NCBI GenBank assembly: GCA_018715175.1
Contig: DVME01000129.1
Span: 1 to 42,170 of the forward strand
Source of the DNA: Candidatus Limiplasma stercoravium
Lineage (GTDB): Bacteria > Bacillota > Clostridia > Christensenellales > Aristaeellaceae
Length of the DNA: 42,170 nucleotides
Direction: 5' to 3'
The position numbers and the translations under genes are program-made. The notes under the pieces are model-generated. The model ran no database searches. It had not been told where the DNA came from and worked only from the letters and a program-made list of their open reading frames with translations. Each line of letters starts with the position of its first letter. Position 1 is the first letter of the stretch. This document shows, in pieces, positions 1-7,099 of this stretch.

Positions 1-228
1 GACGCCCGACTGTTTCAAGGCGTCCAGCAGGATTTGCCCGTCCTCGCCCACGGCGCCAGCCTGGAAGACCCTGCATCCTGCGCGAGCGGCCGCCAGGGAT
101 TGATTGAGCCCTTTTCCGCCTGGGAAAAGGGCATAGCTTTGCGCTTTTTGCGTCTCGGAGGGTTCGTTGATATGATCTACCTGATAGACATGATCCACGT
201 TTAAGGAGCCAAAACTGAGAATGTTCAT
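1..228 (-). CDS. rbsK: ribokinase (PfkB family), N-terminal part only
   Basis: The first 76 codons of a sugar kinase run off the left edge of the window. The protein starts MNILSFGSLNVDHVYQVDHI and contains GGKGLNQSLAAARAG at about residues 41-55. The NVD and GGKGxNQ motifs are the substrate-binding signature of the ribokinase branch of the PfkB family, which phosphorylates a sugar with ATP in the cytoplasm. The ATG overlaps the TGA of the preceding sialidase-like gene (ATGA), so translation is coupled and the gene is the distal part of the sugar operon. The substrate cannot be read from this fragment. In this context it may be a sugar released by the neighbouring hydrolase and aldolase rather than ribose. 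Confidence 0.85.
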   Translation of the reverse strand, partial: MNILSFGSLNVDHVYQVDHINEPSETQKAQSYALFPGGKGLNQSLAAARAGCRVFQAGAVGEDGQILLDALKQSGV

Positions 229-1337
229 TTTTGCACCAGCCTCGAAACCACATTTTTCATGCGGAAGGACTTACTGACGCCTTTTTGCGCGCGAAGATCC
301 TGTTCCGTATAAGACGCCAGCAGGATTTCTCCGGCGCCAGGCCGGTCGTGATCGTAAGCGGTCAGGATGCAGCCATCCTCCAGCTGGATGGTATCTGGAT
401 ACGACACGCCCATGCGCTCGTCCAGCTCGATTCCGGGCGTAAACTCAAGGTCGTCGCCGTCCGAAATCAGCGCGTGCAGGTGATCCCGTCCGTCGTACTG
501 CTGGGTTTTGGGGGTGAAGTGGTAATGGTTCACCAAAAGCGCCGCGCCCGACTTCAGCCGCGTCAGGGAAACCCGGGAGGAAGGGCTGGGAATCCACGAG
601 GGTTCGCCATAAGACCAAGTGCGCCCGCCATCGCTGGAATACGACTTGCCAATCCCATAGATTGTACGCACCAGCATCAAAATCCTGCCGTCGTTCAATT
701 CCAATAGGTTGTGCTCATCAAAAAAGCGGCCGGGGACATCCGCCTTGCCCCATTTGAAGAAGGTTTGGCCATCGTCGTCCGTCGTGTATACGTTGGAAAA
801 GCGCTCATTGGGATAGCAATGGTATTCCGAGTCAAAATATTGAAATAAATTGCTTGGCAAAAGCCAGCGTCCGCTTTGGGTTACGATGGGTTTGGTCATC
901 ATCATGCCATGGAACAGCCGCCGCGGGATCGAAAACCGCGGCCGGTCGCTCTCGGGATCCTGACATACGGCCGCCCACACGCCTCCACGACCATCATACC
1001 ATCCAAAAGTTTGATACCAGAAAATCCACAGCCGATCCAACGGGTCCACCCACAACATGCTGTCTGTAACGCGCAGATTCTCCAAGTCGATAATCAAATC
1101 CTGAGCGCACCACGTTTGTCCCCGATCGTCGCTATATTTGACGACAATATAATTATCAACGTTTTCGGAAGTGGTTCCCGCATTCCAGGAAATCCACAGC
1201 CTACCCCTGTGCATGGCAAGGCTTGGCGTCGCCTGCCAGCGGCGCTGCTGTAGCGTATGCTGATCGTCAGGATCCCATTTCATCCAAGCCGGCTGCAACG
1301 CCAAATCAGGATCCAGCTGCTTCCAGGCCTCCGACAT
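225..1337 (-). CDS. sialidase-fold (BNR/Asp-box) protein, probably cytoplasmic glycosidase
   Basis: A 370-residue protein with three Asp-box repeats: SDDRGQTW (about 69-76), TDDDGQTF (186-193) and SSDGGRTW (234-241). These mark the beta-propeller fold of sialidases and related glycosidases. No signal peptide or membrane segment is visible, so it should act in the cytoplasm on imported oligosaccharides. The ATG at 1337 has a GGGGAGGG site at proper spacing; a TTG 24 bases upstream is less likely. The classical FRIP motif near the N-terminus is not obvious, so true neuraminidase activity is not certain and another GH activity on the same fold is possible. The gene lies between the binding protein and the kinase. 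The downstream start overlaps its stop codon. Confidence 0.8.
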   Translation of the reverse strand: MSEAWKQLDPDLALQPAWMKWDPDDQHTLQQRRWQATPSLAMHRGRLWISWNAGTTSENVDNYIVVKYSDDRGQTWCAQDLIIDLENLRVTDSMLWVDPLDRLWIFWYQTFGWYDGRGGVWAAVCQDPESDRPRFSIPRRLFHGMMMTKPIVTQSGRWLLPSNLFQYFDSEYHCYPNERFSNVYTTDDDGQTFFKWGKADVPGRFFDEHNLLELNDGRILMLVRTIYGIGKSYSSDGGRTWSYGEPSWIPSPSSRVSLTRLKSGAALLVNHYHFTPKTQQYDGRDHLHALISDGDDLEFTPGIELDERMGVSYPDTIQLEDGCILTAYDHDRPGAGEILLASYTEQDLRAQKGVSKSFRMKNVVSRLVQK

Positions 1338-1365
1338 TCTCGCGCCCTCCCCTTTTCTCAAATCC

Positions 1366-1396
1366 GGCGAGCAAGCCCTTGAAAGGCCTGCCCGCC
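1366..1396 (-). promoter_or_regulatory. intra-operon mRNA hairpin after the binding-protein gene
   Basis: Arms at 1366-1377 and 1385-1396 form a 12-base-pair RNA stem with two G-U pairs and a 7-base loop on the minus strand. There is no U-run after it. It sits 13 bases after the stop of the solute-binding protein gene. Such stems commonly protect binding-protein mRNA from 3' decay and lower expression of downstream genes; that role is inferred here. Confidence 0.5.
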
Positions 1397-1409
1397 GCGT
1401 CGTTGCAGC

Positions 1410-3032
1410 TTACTGCCCGTTCCAGCGATCCAACGCCGCCTGATAGATGGCGTTGCGCTCCTCCAGGCCCATTCCTTCCAGCGTCGCCAGATACGCAGCC
1501 CAGGATTCATCCGTCAGCGCTTCTTCGCCCGTCACAAATTTTGCCGTCATCTGTTCGGCGTAGGTATCAATCATGGTATACGTCGCTAACGCTTCCGTTT
1601 CCTCAATGTTGAAAGCGGCGTTTGGGTAGCCCAGGCGCAAGGCAGCATAGCAGCCGCTGTCAATGGACTCCTGATGGGAACGCGCGCGCTCGCTATCGGC
1701 GCCGACCACCAATTCATTGAGCTCGTCCGTATATACATGGGGGATGCTCCAAAGACCGGTGTATTGACGGAAGGCGGCAAAGCTCTTGAACGTGTCGGTA
1801 TCATAGTGCTGCTGGTACGTCACGGTGCCGTCCTCAGCAACGGTCTTTTCATAACCGGAGCCTGGTTCGTCCGCTATTTCGCCCAGTTTGGGGCCACCCT
1901 TGATCTGGAAGCTACCTTCTTCGCTATACCAATAATCCAAAAGCTGAATGATCAGTTCAGGGTGTTCGCATTTGTCGGTAATGGCCAGCATCGCGTCGGT
2001 ACGTTCCACGGAGTATTTGGGCCAGCAAGGGGTGTCGTTGTATTCGCTGGTCAGGGGCGAAACGTTGGAATACTGCATCTTGAGTTCCAGATCGGTGGTA
2101 AAGTCCGTAATGTAGTACACGCCCGATCCGATGACGCCCGATGCCGCCTTAATCTTAAGCTCCTCCAGCGTCTGAGTGAAATAATCCGGATCCAGCAGCT
2201 CTTCGGTGTACAGCTTGTTCATAAACTCAAGATAATGGCGGTAGTTTTCCTCCGCGGGCACATAGACATACCGGCCGTCCTTCACATCATGGCGCAGGTT
2301 GACATAGCCGAACGCCGAAAGGATCCACTCGAAGCCCTCGCCGTTGTAGACGTTGGAGTAGGGGATCTCATCGTTGGGATCGCCGTTGCCGTTTGCATCC
2401 TGCTCTTTGAACGCCTTGAGCACTTCGTACACTTCGTCCAACGTCGTGGGCATTTCCATGCCGACGTTTTTGAGCCACGTGGTGTTGATGGTTTTTCTGT
2501 TTTCGTTGTTGATGACCTCGCGGGCGGGAGTAGACCAAGTGGGCAAGACATAGATGTGGCCGTCCATGGTCAAGGTCTTTTTCGCTTCGGGGTACATCTC
2601 CAGCAAGGCCATCACATTGGGCGCATACTCGGCGATGAGATCCTCCAGGGGCTGGAAGATGCCCATTTCCCCATAGACCAGGGCGTCATTCCACGTCAGG
2701 CCCGCCAAAAAAATCTCCGAGTAGTCTCCGCTGGCAAGCGCCAGGTTTTTTCTTTCCGTCCAGCCGGCTTCTTCCACAGGGGTAATGACTAGCCGAATGC
2801 CCGTTTTTTCTTCCAGCTGGTTCACGTACCAATTGTCGTTCAAGTCGCCATGAGAAATCAGCTTGGGAAACATGACCGTCACTTCAACCGTCTCATCGGT
2901 CAACGGAAGTTCTTGGTTTACAGGCAGCACCAGCGTGTCAGGGTTTGCATGCGGTTCTTCTTCTGCGAGCGCGCGCACACCCATGCTCAGCAGCAGCGCG
3001 ATGCATAGAACCAGGCTCAGAGTCCGTTTCAT
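1410..3032 (-). CDS. ABC transporter extracellular solute-binding protein (LplA-type)
   Basis: A 540-residue secreted binding protein of the large family-1 type that partners LplB/LplC-like permeases and imports oligosaccharides. Residues 1-23 form a signal peptide ending ALA, followed by EEEPH. A calcium-loop-like segment DANGNGDPNDE lies at about 212-222, a feature common in this family. The chosen ATG (3032) is preceded by GGAGGGAAAAACC; the frame stays open further upstream but without a better site. Oddly, there is no lipobox: the only cysteine in the signal region (C10) is in the hydrophobic core. The product looks like a type I signal peptidase substrate rather than a lipoprotein. It follows the two permease genes in one operon. 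Confidence 0.9.
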   Translation of the reverse strand: MKRTLSLVLCIALLLSMGVRALAEEEPHANPDTLVLPVNQELPLTDETVEVTVMFPKLISHGDLNDNWYVNQLEEKTGIRLVITPVEEAGWTERKNLALASGDYSEIFLAGLTWNDALVYGEMGIFQPLEDLIAEYAPNVMALLEMYPEAKKTLTMDGHIYVLPTWSTPAREVINNENRKTINTTWLKNVGMEMPTTLDEVYEVLKAFKEQDANGNGDPNDEIPYSNVYNGEGFEWILSAFGYVNLRHDVKDGRYVYVPAEENYRHYLEFMNKLYTEELLDPDYFTQTLEELKIKAASGVIGSGVYYITDFTTDLELKMQYSNVSPLTSEYNDTPCWPKYSVERTDAMLAITDKCEHPELIIQLLDYWYSEEGSFQIKGGPKLGEIADEPGSGYEKTVAEDGTVTYQQHYDTDTFKSFAAFRQYTGLWSIPHVYTDELNELVVGADSERARSHQESIDSGCYAALRLGYPNAAFNIEETEALATYTMIDTYAEQMTAKFVTGEEALTDESWAAYLATLEGMGLEERNAIYQAALDRWNGQ

Positions 3033-3093
3033 GGTTTTTCCCTCCATTTGTCTTTTTATTTTTGTTGAACAGATCACAGAGCGGATCCATCCA

Positions 3094-3999
3094 TCACCCC
3101 TTAATGGCGCCCACCATGACGCCTTTGACGAAAAACTTCTGCAAGAACGGATAGAGAATCATCACCGGCAGCGTAGACAGCACAATGATGCCGAATTTCA
3201 TGGCTTCTTTCATTTGCAGCAACCGCATCATTTCCTTTTGCGCCTCCGGGTCGCTGTCCATCATATCCAGCATCTGATCCAGCAATAGGATGCTGCGCAA
3301 GATGAGCTGCAAGGGATAAATTTCCTGATTGCTCAAGTAGATCAGCGCATTGAAATACTCATTCCAATGGCCCACGGCATAGTAAAGGATCAAAACGGCG
3401 ATGATGGGTTGGGACAGGGGTAGAACGATGCGGGTAAAGAGCTTGACGTTGGAGCAGCCGTCAATGGTGGCGGCCTCCTCAATTCCGCTGGGAATGGAGC
3501 TTTGGAAATAGGTGCGCGCGATAATCATGTTCCAAACCGACATGGCTGAGGGAATCAGCAGCGCCCAGATCGTATTGATCATGTTCAGTTGCTTGACCAC
3601 CAAATAGGTGGGAATTAAGCCGCCGCTAAAAAACATGGTAAAGGCGAACAGGATGGAAAGCGCGTTGCGCCCCACCAGATCCTTGCGCGACAGGGCGTAT
3701 GCGCACGGCAATGTGACCACCATATTGATGAAGGTGCCAAAAACCGTATAGAAAATGGTATTGCGGTAGCCCGTCCAAATGGGGCCGTATTCAAAGATGG
3801 TTTTGTATCCATCCAGCGTTGGAAGGACGGGCAAAAGCACCACCTGGCCCGTAGTCACCATGGTCGGCTCGGAAAACGAAGCGCTGATGACATAAATCAA
3901 GGGATAGAGCGTCAGCAGCAGGGCAATGCCGCCCAGGACGCAGGCGATGATGTCAATCACGCGAGAATCCGTGTCATGTTTTCGCGTGGAAAGCTCCAT
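3094..3999 (-). CDS. carbohydrate ABC transporter permease (LplC/YtcP-like, MalG side)
   Basis: A 301-residue inner-membrane permease with about six hydrophobic segments. The EAA loop, which docks on the ATPase, begins EEAATIDGCSNVKLF at about residue 174. The C-terminus FVKGVMVGAIKG is typical of the LplC/YtcP group. AGGAGG directly abuts the first ATG (4005), so the second ATG at 3999 with a 6-base spacer is the better start. It pairs with the permease encoded just upstream (12-base gap) to import an oligosaccharide. No ATPase gene is in the operon; such systems usually share a general MsmX-type ATPase encoded elsewhere. Confidence 0.92.
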   Translation of the reverse strand: MELSTRKHDTDSRVIDIIACVLGGIALLLTLYPLIYVISASFSEPTMVTTGQVVLLPVLPTLDGYKTIFEYGPIWTGYRNTIFYTVFGTFINMVVTLPCAYALSRKDLVGRNALSILFAFTMFFSGGLIPTYLVVKQLNMINTIWALLIPSAMSVWNMIIARTYFQSSIPSGIEEAATIDGCSNVKLFTRIVLPLSQPIIAVLILYYAVGHWNEYFNALIYLSNQEIYPLQLILRSILLLDQMLDMMDSDPEAQKEMMRLLQMKEAMKFGIIVLSTLPVMILYPFLQKFFVKGVMVGAIKG

Positions 4000-4011
4000 G
4001 TCCATCCTCCT

Positions 4012-4944
4012 TTACCACAGGCTGGTTTCTCCCAGTTTCTTTGCCAACGCATTGACCGAAAGCAGCAAAACCAGATTGACCACGGAATTAAACAGGCCGA
4101 TCGCCGTTGAAAAGCTGTACTGGGCGCTTTGCAAACCAGCCTTGTACACAAAGGTGGAGATGATTTCAGAATGGCTGGTATTGAGGGGGTTTTGCATCAA
4201 AAACACCTTTTCAAAGCCCACGGACATCACCTTGCCGCATGCGAGGATGAGCATAATGGTGATGGTGGGGAGGATGGAAGGGATGTTGATGTGGATGATG
4301 CGCTTGAGGCGCGAGGCCCCGTCAATCATGGCGGCTTCGTGCAGCTCCATGTCCACGGAGGATAGCGCCGCGATGTAGAGAATGGCGTCCCAGCCCATGT
4401 TTTGCCAGATGTTAGAAAGGACATAAATGGAGGCAAACCAGGAGCCCTTGGTCATAAAGTCATACGGGCCCAGACCGAACCATCCAATGGCCTTGTTGAC
4501 GATGCCATAGTCTTTGTCCAGGAAGATGATCAGCATGCTAACCATAACAACCGTGGAAATAAAGTGCGGAGCATAGGAAACCGTTTGGATGAGCTTTCGA
4601 TACTTGGGAAACCGAATTTCATTGACAAGCAAGGCAAAAAGAATGGGAATGGGGAACCCCAAAAACAGCGTCATCAGGCTGATTCTCAGCGTATTGGTCA
4701 GCAGTAGCGAAAACGAGGACGTGCTGACAAATCGCTCAAAATGCTTCAGGCCGACCCATGGGCTTCCCGTAATGCCCAGATTGGCGCGAAAATCACGAAA
4801 AGCAATCTGTACGCCATACATTGGGTAATAGTTAAAAACCAGAAAGACCGCGACCGCGGGGAGCAAAAACAGGTAAAGCTGCCAATTGCGCGTCACGCGG
4901 CGCATCTTGCGCCCATGGTCGCCAGAACATATTGGGGAACGCAC
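4012..4944 (-). CDS. sugar ABC transporter permease (LplB/YteP-like, MalF side)
   Basis: A 310-residue permease with a short basic cytoplasmic N-terminus, a first membrane segment at about 24-40, and an EAA loop EAAMIDGASRLKR beginning near residue 203. GTG at 4944 is chosen because GGAGGTGAT lies eight bases upstream. It forms a heterodimer with the LplC-like permease encoded next. It follows the aldolase gene by 35 bases, which is consistent with one transcript reading aldolase, permeases, binding protein, hydrolase and kinase. Confidence 0.92.
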   Translation of the reverse strand: MRSPICSGDHGRKMRRVTRNWQLYLFLLPAVAVFLVFNYYPMYGVQIAFRDFRANLGITGSPWVGLKHFERFVSTSSFSLLLTNTLRISLMTLFLGFPIPILFALLVNEIRFPKYRKLIQTVSYAPHFISTVVMVSMLIIFLDKDYGIVNKAIGWFGLGPYDFMTKGSWFASIYVLSNIWQNMGWDAILYIAALSSVDMELHEAAMIDGASRLKRIIHINIPSILPTITIMLILACGKVMSVGFEKVFLMQNPLNTSHSEIISTFVYKAGLQSAQYSFSTAIGLFNSVVNLVLLLSVNALAKKLGETSLW

Positions 4945-4979
4945 GCTTATCACCTCCGGTTGACCGGCGAGCCGGCGTT

Positions 4980-5864
4980 TTAGAGATCCCTCATCAGTTG
5001 ATCCAAGGTTTGTTTTTCCGCCTCTGTCAAGGGCCTGAGCGGACGGCGAACCGTATCGCAGCGAATGATTCCCATTTTTTTGAGCACGTATTTAACGGCC
5101 GGGATTTCTGGAATGTGGTTCAAGCGGTTGGAAAACGCCGAAATCGCCTCTTGCGCCTTTTTCATCTCTTCAAGATGGCCCGCCTGGTATTGCTGGTATA
5201 GGCACACAAAGGGTTTGGGGAAGATCGCGGCCGGGCTGGACACCCAGCCCACGCCTCCGCTGAGCATGCAGCATGCCGCCAGCCGATCGCAGCCGATGAG
5301 CACATCCGCCAGGCGCGTTTGCGGCGCGTGTACGTAGGCGCTCAGGCGTATCAAGTCCGCCGCGCTGTACTTGATGCCGTACAGGGAGGGATACCGATCC
5401 ATCAGGCGTCCCAGCACCGCCGGGGATAGATCGTTGCCGGTATGGGACGGAATGTTGTACATATAGATCGGAAAATCAGCCACTTCTTCCAACGCTGCCG
5501 CATAGTACTGCTCCATGGCCGGTTCATCCACGGGAAAGAACACCGGCGTCATCAGTCCCGCGCCATCCGCGCCAATTTCTTTGGCGTATTGGACCTGCCG
5601 GTAGCTCTCTTGCACCGTCGCCGCGCCGCATTGAATGTACACCGTTTGCCGGCCAGCGGTCTGCTCCACCGCGAGGCGGGCGATGGTTTTGCGCTCTTGC
5701 TCAGACAGAGATAGGCTTTCTCCGTTGGTTCCGTTGGGATAAAGGCAATGAATGCCCGCATCTGCAAGGTAGCGGTATAACGCCTTTGCGCTATCCGTGT
5801 CGATATCACCATTGGACTGCATTGGGGTAACCGTAGCGCAAACAACGCCATGAAGCCTCTTCAT
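4980..5864 (-). CDS. DapA/N-acetylneuraminate lyase family aldolase
   Basis: A 294-residue class I aldolase of the DHDPS/NAL superfamily (TIM barrel, cytoplasmic). Visible signatures are GTNGE at 45-49, YNIPSHTG with the catalytic Tyr at 136, and GIKYSAAD with the Schiff-base Lys at 165. Tyr and Lys fall at nearly the same positions as in NanA. Because it leads a sugar transport operon with a sialidase-fold protein, sialic-acid cleavage to N-acetylmannosamine and pyruvate is a reasonable guess. Other 2-keto-3-deoxy sugar acids are possible. AAGGAG precedes the ATG, and a promoter lies at 5914-5942. It is not expected to be the lysine-pathway DapA, since it sits in a catabolic cluster. Confidence 0.85.
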   Translation of the reverse strand: MKRLHGVVCATVTPMQSNGDIDTDSAKALYRYLADAGIHCLYPNGTNGESLSLSEQERKTIARLAVEQTAGRQTVYIQCGAATVQESYRQVQYAKEIGADGAGLMTPVFFPVDEPAMEQYYAAALEEVADFPIYMYNIPSHTGNDLSPAVLGRLMDRYPSLYGIKYSAADLIRLSAYVHAPQTRLADVLIGCDRLAACCMLSGGVGWVSSPAAIFPKPFVCLYQQYQAGHLEEMKKAQEAISAFSNRLNHIPEIPAVKYVLKKMGIIRCDTVRRPLRPLTEAEKQTLDQLMRDL

Positions 5865-5884
5865 CGCTAACTCCTTGTGTGTTT

Positions 5885-5899
5885 AGGCTCTAGGAGCCT
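5885..5899 (-). promoter_or_regulatory. inverted repeat in the leader of the sugar operon
   Basis: AGGCTC-TAG-GAGCCT is a perfect 6-base dyad lying between the predicted transcription start and the aldolase ribosome-binding site. It could be an operator or a small leader hairpin; which one cannot be told from sequence. Confidence 0.35.
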
Positions 5900-5913
5900 T
5901 GTTTTGATGATTC

Positions 5914-5942
5914 ATTCTATCTCAACAGTTGTGGCAAATCAA
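5914..5942 (-). promoter_or_regulatory. sigma-A-type promoter of the sugar operon
   Basis: On the minus strand TTGATT (5937-5942) and TAGAAT (5914-5919) are separated by 17 bases, 50 bases upstream of the aldolase start. The weak -35 fits a promoter that needs the AraC-type activator encoded just upstream. Confidence 0.6.
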
Positions 5943-6018
5943 TTTCCGGCCAAGACAAAAGAATATCAAAAACGGACATCCCTTCTGTGGCCGCGCCCTA
6001 GGCTGCCCCAGCGCGCGG

Positions 6019-6918
6019 CTACCTGCGGCCAGCGTCCTTCTGATATTTTCCCGGCGAAATCCCCGTATTGCTTTTGAAGGCTCGAATGAACGCATATACG
6101 CTAGAATAGCCAATCATTTCCGAAATATCCGTAAGGCTGAGCGAGGTGGACTCCAGCAAAAACCGCGCTCTTTCCATGCGCTCCTGCAAAATGAGATGAT
6201 GGATGGAGCAGCCGCAGCTGGCGTTGCACAAGCGGTTGAGGTGGCGCAGGCTCATTCCCAGCTGATTGGCCACGTCTCTGCCCATGATGTTGCTTTGAAT
6301 ATGGTCTCGAATGATCTGACGGCAGGCCTGTACCCGTTCGTCGTTGATGGAGCTTTTGAGTTTGACGTCGGTCTGATACGGTGTCGGCGGCTGAATGATT
6401 TCCAGCATTTCCAGAATGATGCTCTGCACCAGAAAGGGAGAAAGGGAGGTGGCGGTTAAGGGCGATCTTTCCATTTTGGAATGCAAGGCTTGAACCAGCT
6501 GTCTCAGCGTCTCCGATTCCCAGCAGCACACTCCTTTTTGAACGGTTTGGAGACATTGAACAATCTGCGCGTTTTCGCTTTGAATATCAAAGCCCGAAAC
6601 CAGCTTTTGCGAAGGGGGCGCTTCGTCCACGATGAAGTGCATCACGCGCGGCGGAATGATGATGAATTGACCGCTGTCCACCGTAAACGGCTTTCCATGC
6701 TCCAGCACAATGGACAGGCGCCCTTTAAGCACGTAGTGAAGCTCGTAGAGCATGTGCTTGTGGCTTCTTTGTGATTGGCTTTCCAGCCTTCCATCCACAA
6801 AGCGAAACCATGCGGCATGGAAATTCCAAAAGTCGCTGTTATGCATGAGCATCAAACGCGATAACAGGCTGTAATTGCTTTTGGTTCCGTTCGTCATCGC
6901 TCGTTTTGACATTCCCAT
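6019..6918 (-). CDS. AraC-family transcriptional regulator with cupin sensor domain
   Basis: A 299-residue regulator. The N-terminal cupin half includes HKHMLYELHYVLKG and a GQFIIIPPRVMH stretch, which is the ligand-binding jelly roll. The C-terminal about 100 residues hold two helix-turn-helix units, ending with IGYSSVYAFIRAFKSNTG and SPGKYQ, the AraC signature. The ATG at 6918 has AAGGAG five bases upstream. The frame continues 32 codons further upstream, but that extension runs over the promoter and is unlikely. It is encoded immediately upstream of the sugar operon on the same strand and probably activates the promoter at 5914-5942 in response to the imported sugar. Confidence 0.92.
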   Translation of the reverse strand: MGMSKRAMTNGTKSNYSLLSRLMLMHNSDFWNFHAAWFRFVDGRLESQSQRSHKHMLYELHYVLKGRLSIVLEHGKPFTVDSGQFIIIPPRVMHFIVDEAPPSQKLVSGFDIQSENAQIVQCLQTVQKGVCCWESETLRQLVQALHSKMERSPLTATSLSPFLVQSIILEMLEIIQPPTPYQTDVKLKSSINDERVQACRQIIRDHIQSNIMGRDVANQLGMSLRHLNRLCNASCGCSIHHLILQERMERARFLLESTSLSLTDISEMIGYSSVYAFIRAFKSNTGISPGKYQKDAGRR

Positions 6919-6964
6919 CGCCGCTCCTTGGCCAAGCGTCCCGCAGAAGTATGAAGCCGCCTGC

Positions 6965-6993
6965 AATATAGCGCGTGTACGCCAGAATGTCAA
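6965..6993 (-). promoter_or_regulatory. promoter of the AraC-family regulator gene
   Basis: TTGACA (6988-6993), 17-base spacer, TATATT (6965-6970) on the minus strand. This is a near-consensus housekeeping promoter 47 bases before the regulator start. Confidence 0.7.
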
Positions 6994-7031
6994 GCCAACC
7001 GGCCTGTCTTCCAAAAATTGAGGAAACCTTA

Positions 7032-7072
7032 AGCGGCGCCCGATCGTCCAAAACGCTCGATCGGGCGCCGCT
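7032..7072 (-). terminator. strong hairpin terminator after the BlaI/M56/SH3 operon
   Basis: A perfect 15-base-pair inverted repeat (7032-7046 and 7058-7072, loop 11) lies 27 bases beyond the stop of the gene ending at 7100. On the minus strand it is followed after some bases by a short T-run (CAATTTTTGG). It separates this operon from the AraC promoter at 6965-6993. Confidence 0.7.
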
Positions 7073-7099
7073 GATGGTATGCAAAATGGGCTTTCCTTG

